Below, piece after piece: positions 26,279 to 36,493 of a DNA stretch of 64,000 bases. The number at the start of each line of letters is the position of its first letter. Position 1 is the first letter of the stretch. Both the position numbers and the translations under genes were made by a program. Below the pieces are notes generated by a model. The model did no database searches. It was given only the letters and a program-made list of their open reading frames with translations, and was not told the DNA's origin. This DNA comes from Microbacteriaceae bacterium (GTDB lineage Bacteria; Actinomycetota; Actinomycetes; Actinomycetales; Microbacteriaceae), in contig JAODAR010000001.1 in assembly GCA_025463545.1 (NCBI GenBank), positions 124,001 to 188,000 on the forward strand, in the 5' to 3' direction.

Positions 26279-27261
26279 GTCGCAGTCGGCTGAGTCGCAG
26301 TCGGCTGAGTCGTGGTCGGCTGAGTCGTGGTCGGCTGAGTCGTGCGGAGTCGCTGGCAGCGCGGACAGAAGTGCGAGCCGCGGTTCATGAATTGCTCCCG
26401 CACGAGTACCGTGCCGCAGCGCGGGCAGGGCTTTCCCTGCTGCCCGTACGCGAGCAGGCTGTGCGCGAAGTAGCCGGCCTCACCGTTGACGTTCACATAC
26501 TGGGCATCGAAGCTCGTGCCGCCCTCGGCCAGGGCCTTCTGCAGGATTTCGCGGACAGCCGCGAGCAGGGTCCGCGACTTCGCCCGCGACAGCGACGCGG
26601 CCGGCTGGTCGTAGTGAATTCGCGCCACGAACAACGCTTCGTCCGCGTAGATGTTGCCGATCCCGCTGAGCAGGGTCTGGTCGAGCATCGCGCGCTTGAT
26701 CCCGGATTTCCGGCGCGCGAGCGCGGTGAAGAACAGATCGTCCCTGAACGCCGGGTCGAGCGGGTCGCGCGCAATGTGCGCGACCTGGGTGGGAATCAGC
26801 GTCTCCCACGGACCGGTGGCGCCGCCCGAGTAGCCGGCGGGCCGCGCATCATGGGTCGGCACCATGGCGTCGACGGCCATGCTGCCGAAAATGCGCTGGT
26901 CCACGAAGTTCAGCCACAGTTCGCCATGACTGGGGTGGTCGAGGTGCACACGGATGCGCAGCAGCCGGTCTCCGCCCGGCGCGTTCGCGGCGAGCCCGGG
27001 GCTGCCGAGCAGGACCTGGCCGCTCATGCCGAGGTGCACCACCAGTGCTCGGCCACCGCCAAGCGGCATCCACAGGAATTTGCCCCGCCGGACGGCCGCG
27101 AGGATTCGCTGGCCGCGGAGCAGATCGCTGAACCGTCCGGCTGAGACGTCGTGCCGCCGGAGCGAGCGCTCTTCGGCGATCTCCACACCTGCTACGAGCG
27201 CGTTGCTGACTGCAGGGGCGATGCCCGCCCTGACCACTTCGACTTCGGGGAGCTCGGGCAT
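26245..27261 (-). CDS. mutM: Formamidopyrimidine-DNA glycosylase with a repeat tail
   Basis: This base-excision repair enzyme removes 8-oxoguanine and nicks the backbone. The start MPELPEVEVVR gives the catalytic Pro2 and Glu3, and HLGMSG, LNFVDQRIFGSM, LLSGIGNIYADEALF and NGEAGYFAHSLLAYGQQGKPC follow. The zinc finger is CPRCGTVLV...FCPRC. At 338 aa it is about 50 residues too long: after the finger there are five copies of a TTQPT/ATQPT pentapeptide from a 15-nt array that pushes the stop into the convergent GNAT gene. Confidence 0.95.
   Translation of the reverse strand: MPELPEVEVVRAGIAPAVSNALVAGVEIAEERSLRRHDVSAGRFSDLLRGQRILAAVRRGKFLWMPLGGGRALVVHLGMSGQVLLGSPGLAANAPGGDRLLRIRVHLDHPSHGELWLNFVDQRIFGSMAVDAMVPTHDARPAGYSGGATGPWETLIPTQVAHIARDPLDPAFRDDLFFTALARRKSGIKRAMLDQTLLSGIGNIYADEALFVARIHYDQPAASLSRAKSRTLLAAVREILQKALAEGGTSFDAQYVNVNGEAGYFAHSLLAYGQQGKPCPRCGTVLVREQFMNRGSHFCPRCQRLRTTQPTTTQPTTTQPTATQPTATQPTTRFQAPS
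26271..26345. repeat. 15-nt tandem repeat array at the mutM/GNAT 3' ends
   Basis: Five exact-length units of TCGGCTGAGTCGCAG (or ...CGTGG) lie at 26271-26285, 26286-26300, 26301-26315, 26316-26330 and 26331-26345. The first two units are identical, as are the third and fourth. The array encodes the MutM pentapeptide tail, and its first unit contains the GNAT stop codon. Confidence 0.95.
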
Positions 27262-27320
27262 GCGGGGCTACCGGCCGTAGCGGATGCCGGTGGCGCTGGT
27301 GTCGAGACGAGCCAAGCGGC

Positions 27321-28028
27321 TCATGCGCCGGGCTGGGTCGCGGTGCCGAGTAGTGACCAGGCTTCGAGCGCGGCCGCCATTTCAGCGTGCTTCTTGCTCG
27401 TGCCCTCGCCACGCGCGTTGACCAACGTGCCGACGGAGACCGTGGCAATGAAGACTTTGGCGTGATCGGGTCCGCTCTCGGCAACGGTGTAGACCGGCAC
27501 GCCAGCACCGCGGCGGGCTGCGACTTCCTGGAGGCTGGTTTTCGGGTCCATCGAAGCGCCGAAGCGGTCGGGGTCTGCCAGCAACGGCTCCAGCAGACGC
27601 AGAACAAACGCCGTCGCCACATCGCCGCCGGCGTCAAGATAGACGGCGCCGATCAGCGCCTCGACCGTGTCGGCCAAAATCGACGCTTTCTCACGGCCGC
27701 CGGTGAGGGTCTCGCCGCGGCCGAGCCGGATGTACCGGCCGAGGCCGATGCCGCGGGCAACTTCGGCGAGGGCAGCGCTCGACACCAGACTGGCCCGCCG
27801 CTTGGCGAGGTCGCCCTCTTCAAGCTGCGGGTACGTCCGGTAGAGCATCACGGTCACTGCCTGCCCGAGAATCGAATCGCCGAGGAATTCCAGGCGTTCG
27901 TTGGTCGGGATGCCGCCGTGTTCGTACGCGAAAGACCGGTGGGTCAACGCAAGCTCAAGCAAACCCGGGTCGATCTGAACACCGAGGGTCTCCTGCAGGA
28001 CGGACTGGTCCGCCTCAGTGTCCCTCAC
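27321..28028 (-). CDS. rnc: Ribonuclease III
   Basis: This 235-aa double-strand-specific RNase processes rRNA precursors and structured mRNAs. The catalytic signature NERLEFLGDSILG is present at about 41-53, with LADTVEALIGAVYLDAG as the second acidic motif. The C-terminal dsRNA-binding domain (about 158-230) has DPKTSLQEVAARRG and GEGTSKKHAEMAAALEAW. GTG 28028 is the likely start. It lies in the rpmF-rnc-mutM run conserved in actinobacteria. Confidence 0.97.
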   Translation of the reverse strand: MRDTEADQSVLQETLGVQIDPGLLELALTHRSFAYEHGGIPTNERLEFLGDSILGQAVTVMLYRTYPQLEEGDLAKRRASLVSSAALAEVARGIGLGRYIRLGRGETLTGGREKASILADTVEALIGAVYLDAGGDVATAFVLRLLEPLLADPDRFGASMDPKTSLQEVAARRGAGVPVYTVAESGPDHAKVFIATVSVGTLVNARGEGTSKKHAEMAAALEAWSLLGTATQPGA

Positions 28029-28088
28029 GGCTGATCGCTCGGGTGAGGCGTCGATGACAGCGTGTTCAGCGACTGCGTGTTCAGTGAC

Positions 28089-28292
28089 TTAGACGTCGGC
28101 GACCTTGCGACCCTTGTACTCCATGAACAGGGCGGTGCCTGCGGAGTCTTCAACGACCTTGGCGCGGTGCGGGAGGCTGTACGTGATCTTGCCGTTCTCG
28201 ACGGTCTTGACCAGGGTTGGCGCCTCGGCCTTCCACTGCGAACGACGCGCGTGCGTGTTGGAGCGTGACTGCTTCCGCTTCGGAACTGCCAT
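28089..28292 (-). CDS. rpmF: 50S ribosomal protein L32
   Basis: This 67-aa ribosomal protein starts MAVPKRKQSRSNTHARRSQW, the classic L32 N terminus. It lacks the four zinc-binding Cys of the C+ form, so it is a zinc-independent version. It starts 2 bases after the DUF177 stop, the widely conserved DUF177-rpmF pairing. Confidence 0.97.
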   Translation of the reverse strand: MAVPKRKQSRSNTHARRSQWKAEAPTLVKTVENGKITYSLPHRAKVVEDSAGTALFMEYKGRKVADV

Positions 28293-28294
28293 GG

Positions 28295-28882
28295 TTATTT
28301 CTCTTCTCTGTCTGTTTCAACGCGGCCGACTGCACCCGTGCTGATTTCATCCGTGCTGATGTCTTCGGAAGCCTGGAAACCCGCGAGCGCGGACCACCGG
28401 GGATCGCGCATCTGCTCTGGTTCGAATTCAGGGGCCTCGGCAAGCCGCAGCCCGGTCTCAGGGTCGAGACCTGGGCAGTCCGGCCGGCATACCGGCTGGA
28501 ACGGCAGTGACAACACCACTGCATCCCTGATCAGAGGTTCCAGATCCACATGGTCATCGTGAACCTCAAATTCGAAAGCTTCGTCTAGAGAATACGCGAA
28601 AAGCTCCTGAAACTCGACTTGAACCGGCAAGTCGATGTCAATCAGGCATCTGCCGCACACTCCAACGGCCCGCGCGGACACGTCAACGCTGGCCAGAATG
28701 CCCTCGTGCATCGCCTCGAGGCGCAGTTCGGTTTCCATGGTCGAGCCGGCTTTCACCGCGACGAGGCCCTCGCCGAGGTCTTCCGGCACAGTGATATCGA
28801 CGCTCTGTTCCCGCATGGTGCCGGGGCGGTTGATGAGGTCGCGTACGTCGATCGTGTACGGCGTCTTATTGAACTTGGTCAC
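28295..28882 (-). CDS. DUF177 (YceD) family protein
   Basis: GTG 28882 gives 195 aa; its GTGA overlap with the stop of the transglutaminase gene supports this start. Family features are CGRCLIDIDLPVQVEFQELFAYS with a CxxC pair, a second pair CRPDCPGLDPETG, and the acidic middle. YceD proteins are linked to 23S rRNA maturation and are almost always encoded just before rpmF, as here. The C-terminal 40 residues are acidic and variable. Confidence 0.93.
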   Translation of the reverse strand: MTKFNKTPYTIDVRDLINRPGTMREQSVDITVPEDLGEGLVAVKAGSTMETELRLEAMHEGILASVDVSARAVGVCGRCLIDIDLPVQVEFQELFAYSLDEAFEFEVHDDHVDLEPLIRDAVVLSLPFQPVCRPDCPGLDPETGLRLAEAPEFEPEQMRDPRWSALAGFQASEDISTDEISTGAVGRVETDREEK

Positions 28883-31314
28883 TTGCTCAATTCTACCCGC
28901 TTGCGGCTGAACGCCCGCTCTGCGCCGCCCGCGCGTGAGGCCAGCACCGACGGCCAGAGCGAAGCCGGCAAGATCGTGGCGCGCCACCGGGTCTTCCGAA
29001 CCGCCGCGGAGTGCAACGCCCCGAGGATCGTGGCGAGGTCGGCGGCGAGCGCTGGGCCGGCGTCCGTCGCCCCTTCATGTGCAGGCCGGGCATAACTGCT
29101 GCGCTCCTCGGCGACCAGGAGACGCTCCAGGGCTTCGCGCACCCGGGCTTCATTGAGCAGTGGCTCGTCGGGCGATTCCCCAGGCGAGTCGCCGGGCGAC
29201 CCACCGGCCGAGTCCGTGGCCCGGTGCTCGACGATGAACCGATTCAAGCGCGCCGCCACCTCGCGCGGTGTCTCGGTGTCGCGCACGACGATGCCGTGAT
29301 CGATCGCCGTGTCGGTGAGTTCCATCCACGCGTCGGCTGCCCCGCCGGCTCCCGTCCCCAGCCGGCGAAGACGCCGCGCGCGACGGAGACGCCGGGTCAC
29401 GCCGGGTGCGAGAAGCAGGCAGATGACGAGGGCGACGACGAGGCCGGCTTGTATCAGCACATCGACGGGCTGACTCTGGACGGTCTGGCCTAAGGCGCTA
29501 CCGGGGGCGGCGGTGAGCCCGTCGTCGGTCGTGCGTGGAGCGGAGGTCGGGAGGGATCCGCCGGGGTTGGCCTGGGTCGACGCGGCGGCTTCGGGCGTGG
29601 CGTAGTCCGGCACGCTGCCACGGCCGGGTGTCGGCTCGAATGGCACCCAGCCGATCCCCGTGAAGTACAGCTCCGGCCAGGAGTGAAGGTCGTGTGAGCT
29701 GACGTTGTACCGGCTGTAGCCCTCGCTGGAGGAGGCGCTGCCCGGCAGGTAGCCGAGAGCGATCCGGGACGGGATTCCGAGGGTCCGCGCCATGATCGCC
29801 ATGGCGGAGGCGAAGTGAACACAGTAGCCCCGCTTGACCTCGAGGAAGGTGCCGATCACATCGGCGCCGCCGCCGTCGTAGCCGTCCTCGACCGGCGCCT
29901 CGGTGTCGTAGGTGAACACGTCGCTACGCAGGTAGTCCTGGATGGCGACCGCGGCGTCGTAGTTCGAGGCGGCGGAGCTGCTCAGATCACGCGCAGTCTT
30001 GTCGATGATGTCCGGCCGCGGGAAGGGCAGGGCGAGGTACGGGGCGAGGCTCACAGGGTATGCCGTGCTCGATGCCCTCAACTGTTCGGCCGTCGGTGCC
30101 AGCTGGAGGGAGGTGACGGTGTACTTCTGGTCCCGCGTAGTGGCGTCGGGACTGCCGATGGCCCGGGTGCGGTTGTCCCAATACCAGTCGCCGGTGAGGC
30201 CCGTGACCTTGGTCGCCGGACTCGGCGCTGGCAGCCAGTTGGTTACCACGCCATCGATGGTGACCGTCGTGTGCGACTCGGAGGTCTGCACGTGTGCGCT
30301 CAGCCCGGGAGGGTCTGCAATCTTGTTCACGTTATTGCGGGAGTTCGACCGGTCGGCGCTGGCGGTCCAGGTCGTGCCCACGAACCGGTCCAGGGTCAGC
30401 AGCTTGAAGTAAGGCAGCGCCGCCGCCGTGGTTGTGTAATGGAGGGCCGGGCCGGCCTTCGGGCGGCGGAGGTCCTGACCGAGGTCCACCATCGGGCTGA
30501 CGCCCGCGCCGAACAGCAGCCGGCTCGAGCCTGAGCTGACGATGCCACCGGGAGTGAAGGCGGGTGTGGCAGTGCTGAGGATCAGGGCGCTGACGATGCC
30601 GACGCTTCCGACGATCAACGATCCCCACAAAGGTCCGGTACCCCGGCGCCGAACCGGCGCGAACACGCGCGGCGCGTCCCTGCCCTGGTCCGGGTTGTCC
30701 GCTTCCTGGATCCGCCGGGTACGCACGTCGACCCTGAGCAGGAGCAGGAAGGCCGCAGCGGACAGCATGAGTGAGATCGCCTCGGCGCCGCCGTCGACGA
30801 GCAGGCCCGGCACGGCGACCGGGATGAGCATCGGCAGCCCGGCCAGCGCTGGCCAGCGAAGTGTGATCGCGAGGATGTCCATCAGCACGGCGATCAGGCC
30901 GGCGCCGCAGACCAGGAGGAAGACGATGCCTTCCGTGGGCACCGCCGGGGTGCTCTGCTGCTGGATCGACTGGATTCCTCCGTTGATGAGCTCCTGGAAA
31001 CGTGCGATCGTGTCGGGCGTGGGCAGCAGCCACACCAACCCGGTGCTGTTGCCGAAGAGCAGCGTCGTCAGGGCCAGCAGCACGCCGAGCGCCATGATGG
31101 GAACCAGTGAGACGGGGGCGCCTGCCCGGCGCAGGACAGCCGCGGAGCAGAGCACGACGGCGGTCACGAACGTCATCGCGAACCACCAGCCAGACCCGCG
31201 CAGCAGCGGGCCCAGAGCGGCGAAACCGACGACGAGCAGCAGGAGGAGGGCCAGCGTGAGCGGCCAGTGCGCAGTTCGCGCTGGCTGCAGGCCACGGCGG
31301 CTAAACAGCGTCAT
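28879..31314 (-). CDS. TgpA-like transglutaminase-domain membrane protein (DUF3488)
   Basis: ATG 31314 gives 811 aa; it overlaps the DUF58 stop by 14 bases. The N terminus holds about six membrane segments (about 15-210), then an extracytoplasmic region with the transglutaminase core: KRGYCVHFASAMAIMARTLGIPSR (Cys), SSHDLHSWPELYF (His) and WVPFEPTPGRG. Another membrane segment and a basic RRLRRARRLRRL stretch lead to a cytoplasmic C-terminal domain. TgpA-type proteins occur with MoxR and DUF58; the substrate is unknown. A small SPGDSPGESPDE repeat sits near the C terminus. Confidence 0.9.
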   Translation of the reverse strand: MTLFSRRGLQPARTAHWPLTLALLLLLVVGFAALGPLLRGSGWWFAMTFVTAVVLCSAAVLRRAGAPVSLVPIMALGVLLALTTLLFGNSTGLVWLLPTPDTIARFQELINGGIQSIQQQSTPAVPTEGIVFLLVCGAGLIAVLMDILAITLRWPALAGLPMLIPVAVPGLLVDGGAEAISLMLSAAAFLLLLRVDVRTRRIQEADNPDQGRDAPRVFAPVRRRGTGPLWGSLIVGSVGIVSALILSTATPAFTPGGIVSSGSSRLLFGAGVSPMVDLGQDLRRPKAGPALHYTTTAAALPYFKLLTLDRFVGTTWTASADRSNSRNNVNKIADPPGLSAHVQTSESHTTVTIDGVVTNWLPAPSPATKVTGLTGDWYWDNRTRAIGSPDATTRDQKYTVTSLQLAPTAEQLRASSTAYPVSLAPYLALPFPRPDIIDKTARDLSSSAASNYDAAVAIQDYLRSDVFTYDTEAPVEDGYDGGGADVIGTFLEVKRGYCVHFASAMAIMARTLGIPSRIALGYLPGSASSSEGYSRYNVSSHDLHSWPELYFTGIGWVPFEPTPGRGSVPDYATPEAAASTQANPGGSLPTSAPRTTDDGLTAAPGSALGQTVQSQPVDVLIQAGLVVALVICLLLAPGVTRRLRRARRLRRLGTGAGGAADAWMELTDTAIDHGIVVRDTETPREVAARLNRFIVEHRATDSAGGSPGDSPGESPDEPLLNEARVREALERLLVAEERSSYARPAHEGATDAGPALAADLATILGALHSAAVRKTRWRATILPASLWPSVLASRAGGAERAFSRKRVELSK

Positions 31315-32662
31315 TGAGTGCACCCCGCTCCTGCTGTACCCGGCTCCACGCGTCGGGGATGTCCCGTGCCGTGCGCACACGGATGCAGTGCCACCCGGCG
31401 TCTTGGAGAGTCCCCACTGGGCGGTGGGCAACCGTGTCCAGCACGAAGGCAATCGCGGGTTCGTAGTGACCGCGAAGGGCGGCGAGGTCCGTCGCATCCT
31501 CGTCGTCGATGTCGACCAGCACGGCGAACGCCGGTACCTGCCCGCTCACGCCGCGGGCGGCGCCGCGCGGGCGGGTGCGGCGGTCCGTCTCCGGGTCGGC
31601 ACGCTCCACCGGGACCAGGTTGGCCAGGCCCTCCAGAAGCAGCCGATCACCTCCCGGCGCGCGGAAGGAGCTCGGTGCGTCGCCGTGCAGGCCGCCGCGC
31701 GTCTGCGCCGAACCCGGGGCCAGCTGGCTGGCACCGAGCTCGATCACCTGCAGGCGGAAATTCCCGTCGAGCAGGTGCATCCCAACGGATGCCGCAATTT
31801 CGACGGCGAGTTCAAAGGCCTGGTCGTGGCGATTGATGCGGTCACCGGCCCGGCTGGCACTGAACGCCGGCATGCCCGCCAGGGTGGTGTCAAGGATCAG
31901 CAGTGCCTCCGGGTTGCTGCGCTGCTCCTCCTGGCGCACCATGATTTCGCCGTGCCGTGCTGTCGCCGGCCAGTTCACCCGGCGCAGCGGGTCCCCCGGC
32001 CGGTACTCCCTGGCGATGAGCTCGTCGGAGTTGGGATTGACGTGGCGGAGGAGTTCGTGCACCGAACCGTCGCCGCGAATGAGAGCGTCGGCGCTGCCCG
32101 GCAACGGCGTGACCCGGGGCGTGACGACGAGGTCGTGCGCGATCCCGGACAAGCGCTCGGAGAAGGCGAGGCCGAACGGGTCGAATCGGCCCAGCATCAG
32201 CGGCCCCACATCGTACAGTCCACGCTGCCGGGGCGAGATGGTGTACTCGAGGATCGCGGTATCCGCTCCGCCCTCCGGACCTCCCTCATAGGGGTCGAGC
32301 GCCGGCAACTGCGTGCTGGAGGGAACCCGGATGCCGGCGGAGGCGGTGTCCCGCCACCTGGTTCCATAAACGGGACGGAGAGAACGGTTGCGTATGTGGA
32401 GCGAGACGACGGTGTCACCTCCTGCCGCCACTATCGGCGGGCGGAACGTGCGCGTGATGTCAAGCTTCGCCGGCCGGACGGTGACATAGATCATCGCCAC
32501 AACCGGCACCGCCAGCAGCAGGCAGGCGACAAAGAGCAGGTCGCGCCGGTTGATCACGAGCGCGTTGAGGAACAACGCACCGCCCGAGGCCAGGAAGATA
32601 CCTCCGCGCAAGGTGAGGCGCGGGAACCAGACCGGGCGGGTGCGCCGCCTCCGAACGGGCAT
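31301..32662 (-). CDS. DUF58 domain protein
   Basis: This 453-aa protein has two N-terminal membrane segments (about 20-35 and 43-60), then an extended domain with the DUF58 signature REYRPGDPLRRVNWPATARHGEIMVRQEEQ (about 220-250). A vWA-like region follows (LLILDTTLAG with a metal-site-like DTT). DUF58 proteins usually partner with MoxR ATPases, probably in assembly or activation of membrane or envelope complexes. It lies 5 bases after moxR and overlaps the TgpA-like gene. Confidence 0.9.
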   Translation of the reverse strand: MPVRRRRTRPVWFPRLTLRGGIFLASGGALFLNALVINRRDLLFVACLLLAVPVVAMIYVTVRPAKLDITRTFRPPIVAAGGDTVVSLHIRNRSLRPVYGTRWRDTASAGIRVPSSTQLPALDPYEGGPEGGADTAILEYTISPRQRGLYDVGPLMLGRFDPFGLAFSERLSGIAHDLVVTPRVTPLPGSADALIRGDGSVHELLRHVNPNSDELIAREYRPGDPLRRVNWPATARHGEIMVRQEEQRSNPEALLILDTTLAGMPAFSASRAGDRINRHDQAFELAVEIAASVGMHLLDGNFRLQVIELGASQLAPGSAQTRGGLHGDAPSSFRAPGGDRLLLEGLANLVPVERADPETDRRTRPRGAARGVSGQVPAFAVLVDIDDEDATDLAALRGHYEPAIAFVLDTVAHRPVGTLQDAGWHCIRVRTARDIPDAWSRVQQERGALNDAV

Positions 32663-32667
32663 GGTCG

Positions 32668-33701
<1,034 letters not shown>

Positions 33702-33705
<4 letters not shown>

Positions 33706-34199
33706 ACCTTCGTCCCCTGGAGGAAGTCAGCCACGGCGGCGGGAACGTAGGGTGTGATGTCTCCCCCGAGTCCGGCCACCTGGCGCACGAGCGAACTCGA
33801 CACGTGCGCGTGCGACGGGTCGGGGAGCATGAAGATGGTCTCGACACCGGCGAGATTACGGTTCACGATGGCCATCGGCGTCTCATACGCGACGTCGACC
33901 TGGGAACGGATGCCCTTCACGAGCACGCTGGCACCGACATCCGTGCAGTAGTCGACCAGCAACCCCACGCTCCAGGACGCCACGACGATATTGCCGGGCA
34001 GCCCACCGTCACGGATGGCCTGCTCGAGCAGCGAGACCCGTCGGTTGATCGGCAGCAGTGCCGACTTGTCAGGGTTGTGGACAACCAGCACGTGCAGTTC
34101 GTCGAAGAGACCGGCGGCCCGTCCGATCACGTCCAGATGTCCGAGCGTGACAGGGTCGAACGAACCGGGGACGACGGCGATCCTTCGCATACGTTTCAC
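33702..34199 (-). CDS. coaD: Phosphopantetheine adenylyltransferase
   Basis: This 165-aa enzyme makes dephospho-CoA from 4'-phosphopantetheine and ATP. The nucleotidyltransferase motifs are [17 protein letters not shown] (with the T/HxGH element) near the N terminus and the ISSS-like [19 protein letters not shown] at the C terminus. ATG at 34199 or 34190 is possible. The gene is downstream of recG and couples to moxR by an ATGA overlap. Confidence 0.97.
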
Positions 34200-34266
34200 A
34201 CTAGCGCCCGCCGGTGGCTGCCGGTACGTGGTTCAGCACACTCCAAGACGGGGCAGGGCGTCCAGG

Positions 34267-36468
34267 TCAGCTCTTGGTGAGCGACGCGCGCTCGGAGTCG
34301 TCGAGCCGGCGCTGCACCGCGCTCCGCAGGGCCGGCACGCTGGCAAGGGTGGGGTCCTCGTCGATGAGCTCCTGCGCGTGCAGGCGGGCTTCCGCGATGA
34401 GGTCACCGTCGGTCGCCACGCGGAGCAGCCGAAGGGATGACCGGCCGCCGGACTGGTTGCTTCCGAGGACATCGCCCTCGCGCCGGAGCTCGAGGTCCAC
34501 CTGCGCGAGGTCGAACCCGTCGAGGGTCGCCGCGACCGCCTCGACGCGTTCCCGCGCCAGGGACCCGGTCTCGGCCCAGGTCACCAGAAGGCAGAGGCCG
34601 GGCACATCGCCGCGACCGACCCGTCCTCGCAGCTGGTGCAGCTGGGAGACGCCGAACCGGTCGGCATCCATCACCACCATGACCGAGGCGTTCGGAACGT
34701 CCACGCCGACTTCGATCACGGTGGTTGCCACCAGCACGTCTATCTCCCCGGCGGCGAAGGCTCGCATCACCCGGTCCTTCTCATCGCTTGGCATCTGGCC
34801 GTGCAGCTCCTCGATGCGCGCCGAGGCGAGCACGGGATTCGCGCGGAGTTCCGCTATGACCGCTTCAACGGATGCCGCCGGCCGGCTGGGCGTGTCGCCC
34901 GGGTTTGCGGCGTCGAGGCTCTCCCCCTCCTCCGGTTGCTTCGCCGAGATCGCCGGGCACACCACGAACGCCTGCCGGCCGAGCGCGAGTTCCTCGGCCA
35001 GCCGGTCCCAAACGCGGGTTGCCCAGACCGGTCGTTCACCGGGCGGCACGACGAAGCTCTCAATTCCGGCCCGGCCGGCGGGGAGCTCGGCGATCGTGCT
35101 CACGTCGAGGTCGCCGAAGACGGTCATGGCGACCGTGCGTGGGATCGGGGTGGCGGTCAGCACCAGCACGTGTGGAGGTACCGAGCCTTTCAGCCGCAGC
35201 GCCTCGCGCTGGTCGACCCCGAACCGATGCTGTTCGTCGATGACGACGAGGCCCAAATCGAAGAATTCAACCGTCTCGCCCAGCAAGGCGTGGGTTCCGA
35301 TAACGATCCGGGCCGCTCCGGAAACGGCGCGCAGCATGGCCTTCCGCCGCTCCGCGATGGGCAGCTGGCCGGTGAGAAGGGTGGGCATCAGTTCTGCGGC
35401 GAGGTCGGGGCCGAGCACCCGGACGATCGAGCGGAGGTGCTGGGCGGCGAGCACCTCGGTGGGGGCAAGGAGCGCCGCCTGGCCGCCCGAGTCGGCCACC
35501 GCAAGCATCGCCCGGAGCGCCACCAGGGTTTTACCGGAGCCCACCTCCCCCTGAACGAGCCGGTTCATCGGCCAGCTGTGCAACAAGTCATCGGCGATCT
35601 CCCGCCCGACCAGCTGCTGGTCACCGGTCAGTTCGAACGGGAGAGCGGCGTCGAAGCGTTGGAGGAACCCGCCGACCGTCGGTGCTCGCGGGGTAGCCGG
35701 CTTCTCCCGGGCTTCAGCGCGCTGTTGCACCAAAGCGGTCTGGAGCACGAAAGCCTCCGTGAAGCGCAGGGTGTCTCGGGCCAGTCGCCACTCAGCGTCT
35801 GCGCCAGGTCGGTGGATCCACTCCAGGGCACGATCGTGCGGGAGGAGTCCGCGCTCGGCGCGGAGGCCCAGTGGCAGCGGGTCGGGGACCAGCGCGAGTC
35901 CGTCCAGCACCAGTTCAACCGACTTGTGTATTTTCCAGCTGGGGAAGCTGCTGGTGGCCGGGTAAATCGGGATCGGGGTCTTCACCCACTTGTCGGCGGT
36001 GATCGGGTCGGCCAGGATGGCATCCGTTGCCGAGTCGAACAGTTCGTAGTCGGGGTGGGCAAGTTGCAGGTGGTTGCGGTAGTCGGTGACCTTGCCTGCG
36101 AAGATGCCACGGACTCCGGGCCGGAGGTCTTTGGTCCGCCAGGACTGGTTGAAAAAGGTGAGGGTGAGGATTCCCTTGCCGTCGGATATTTTCGCCTCGA
36201 GGATGGAACCCTTGCGCGCTTTCATGGACCGCTCTGCCACTTCGAGCACCTCGGCGACGATGGTGACGTTCTCGTCGACGGGCAGGTCGCTGAGGGCGGT
36301 GAGTTCGCCGCGCCGCGCATATCGGCGGGGGTAGTGGCTGAGGAGGTCACCGACGGTGACCAGTCCGAAGGACTTCTGGAGTGCGCGCGCCGTCGGGGCG
36401 CCCACTGCGGAGACGAGCTTCGAGTCGAGCCCGAAGCTCCCGGCTGCCGGCGCAGGCGTGGTTGTCAT
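34267..36468 (-). CDS. recG: ATP-dependent DNA helicase RecG
   Basis: ATG 36468 (MTTTPAPAAGSFGLDSKLVSAVGAPTARAL) gives 733 aa, normal for RecG; an upstream frame runs into the neighbouring gene and was rejected. It remodels stalled forks and branch-migrates Holliday junctions. An N-terminal wedge/OB domain precedes helicase motifs GEVGSGKTLVALRAM (I), VIDEQHRFGVDQR (II), TATPIPRT (III) and the C-terminal motifs ATTVIEVGVDVPNASVMV and QLRGRVGRGDVPG. It lies 26 bases after the TPR-like gene. Confidence 0.96.
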   Translation of the reverse strand: MTTTPAPAAGSFGLDSKLVSAVGAPTARALQKSFGLVTVGDLLSHYPRRYARRGELTALSDLPVDENVTIVAEVLEVAERSMKARKGSILEAKISDGKGILTLTFFNQSWRTKDLRPGVRGIFAGKVTDYRNHLQLAHPDYELFDSATDAILADPITADKWVKTPIPIYPATSSFPSWKIHKSVELVLDGLALVPDPLPLGLRAERGLLPHDRALEWIHRPGADAEWRLARDTLRFTEAFVLQTALVQQRAEAREKPATPRAPTVGGFLQRFDAALPFELTGDQQLVGREIADDLLHSWPMNRLVQGEVGSGKTLVALRAMLAVADSGGQAALLAPTEVLAAQHLRSIVRVLGPDLAAELMPTLLTGQLPIAERRKAMLRAVSGAARIVIGTHALLGETVEFFDLGLVVIDEQHRFGVDQREALRLKGSVPPHVLVLTATPIPRTVAMTVFGDLDVSTIAELPAGRAGIESFVVPPGERPVWATRVWDRLAEELALGRQAFVVCPAISAKQPEEGESLDAANPGDTPSRPAASVEAVIAELRANPVLASARIEELHGQMPSDEKDRVMRAFAAGEIDVLVATTVIEVGVDVPNASVMVVMDADRFGVSQLHQLRGRVGRGDVPGLCLLVTWAETGSLARERVEAVAATLDGFDLAQVDLELRREGDVLGSNQSGGRSSLRLLRVATDGDLIAEARLHAQELIDEDPTLASVPALRSAVQRRLDDSERASLTKS

Positions 36469-36493
36469 GCTTCGATCGTAAGCGGAGCCACCG

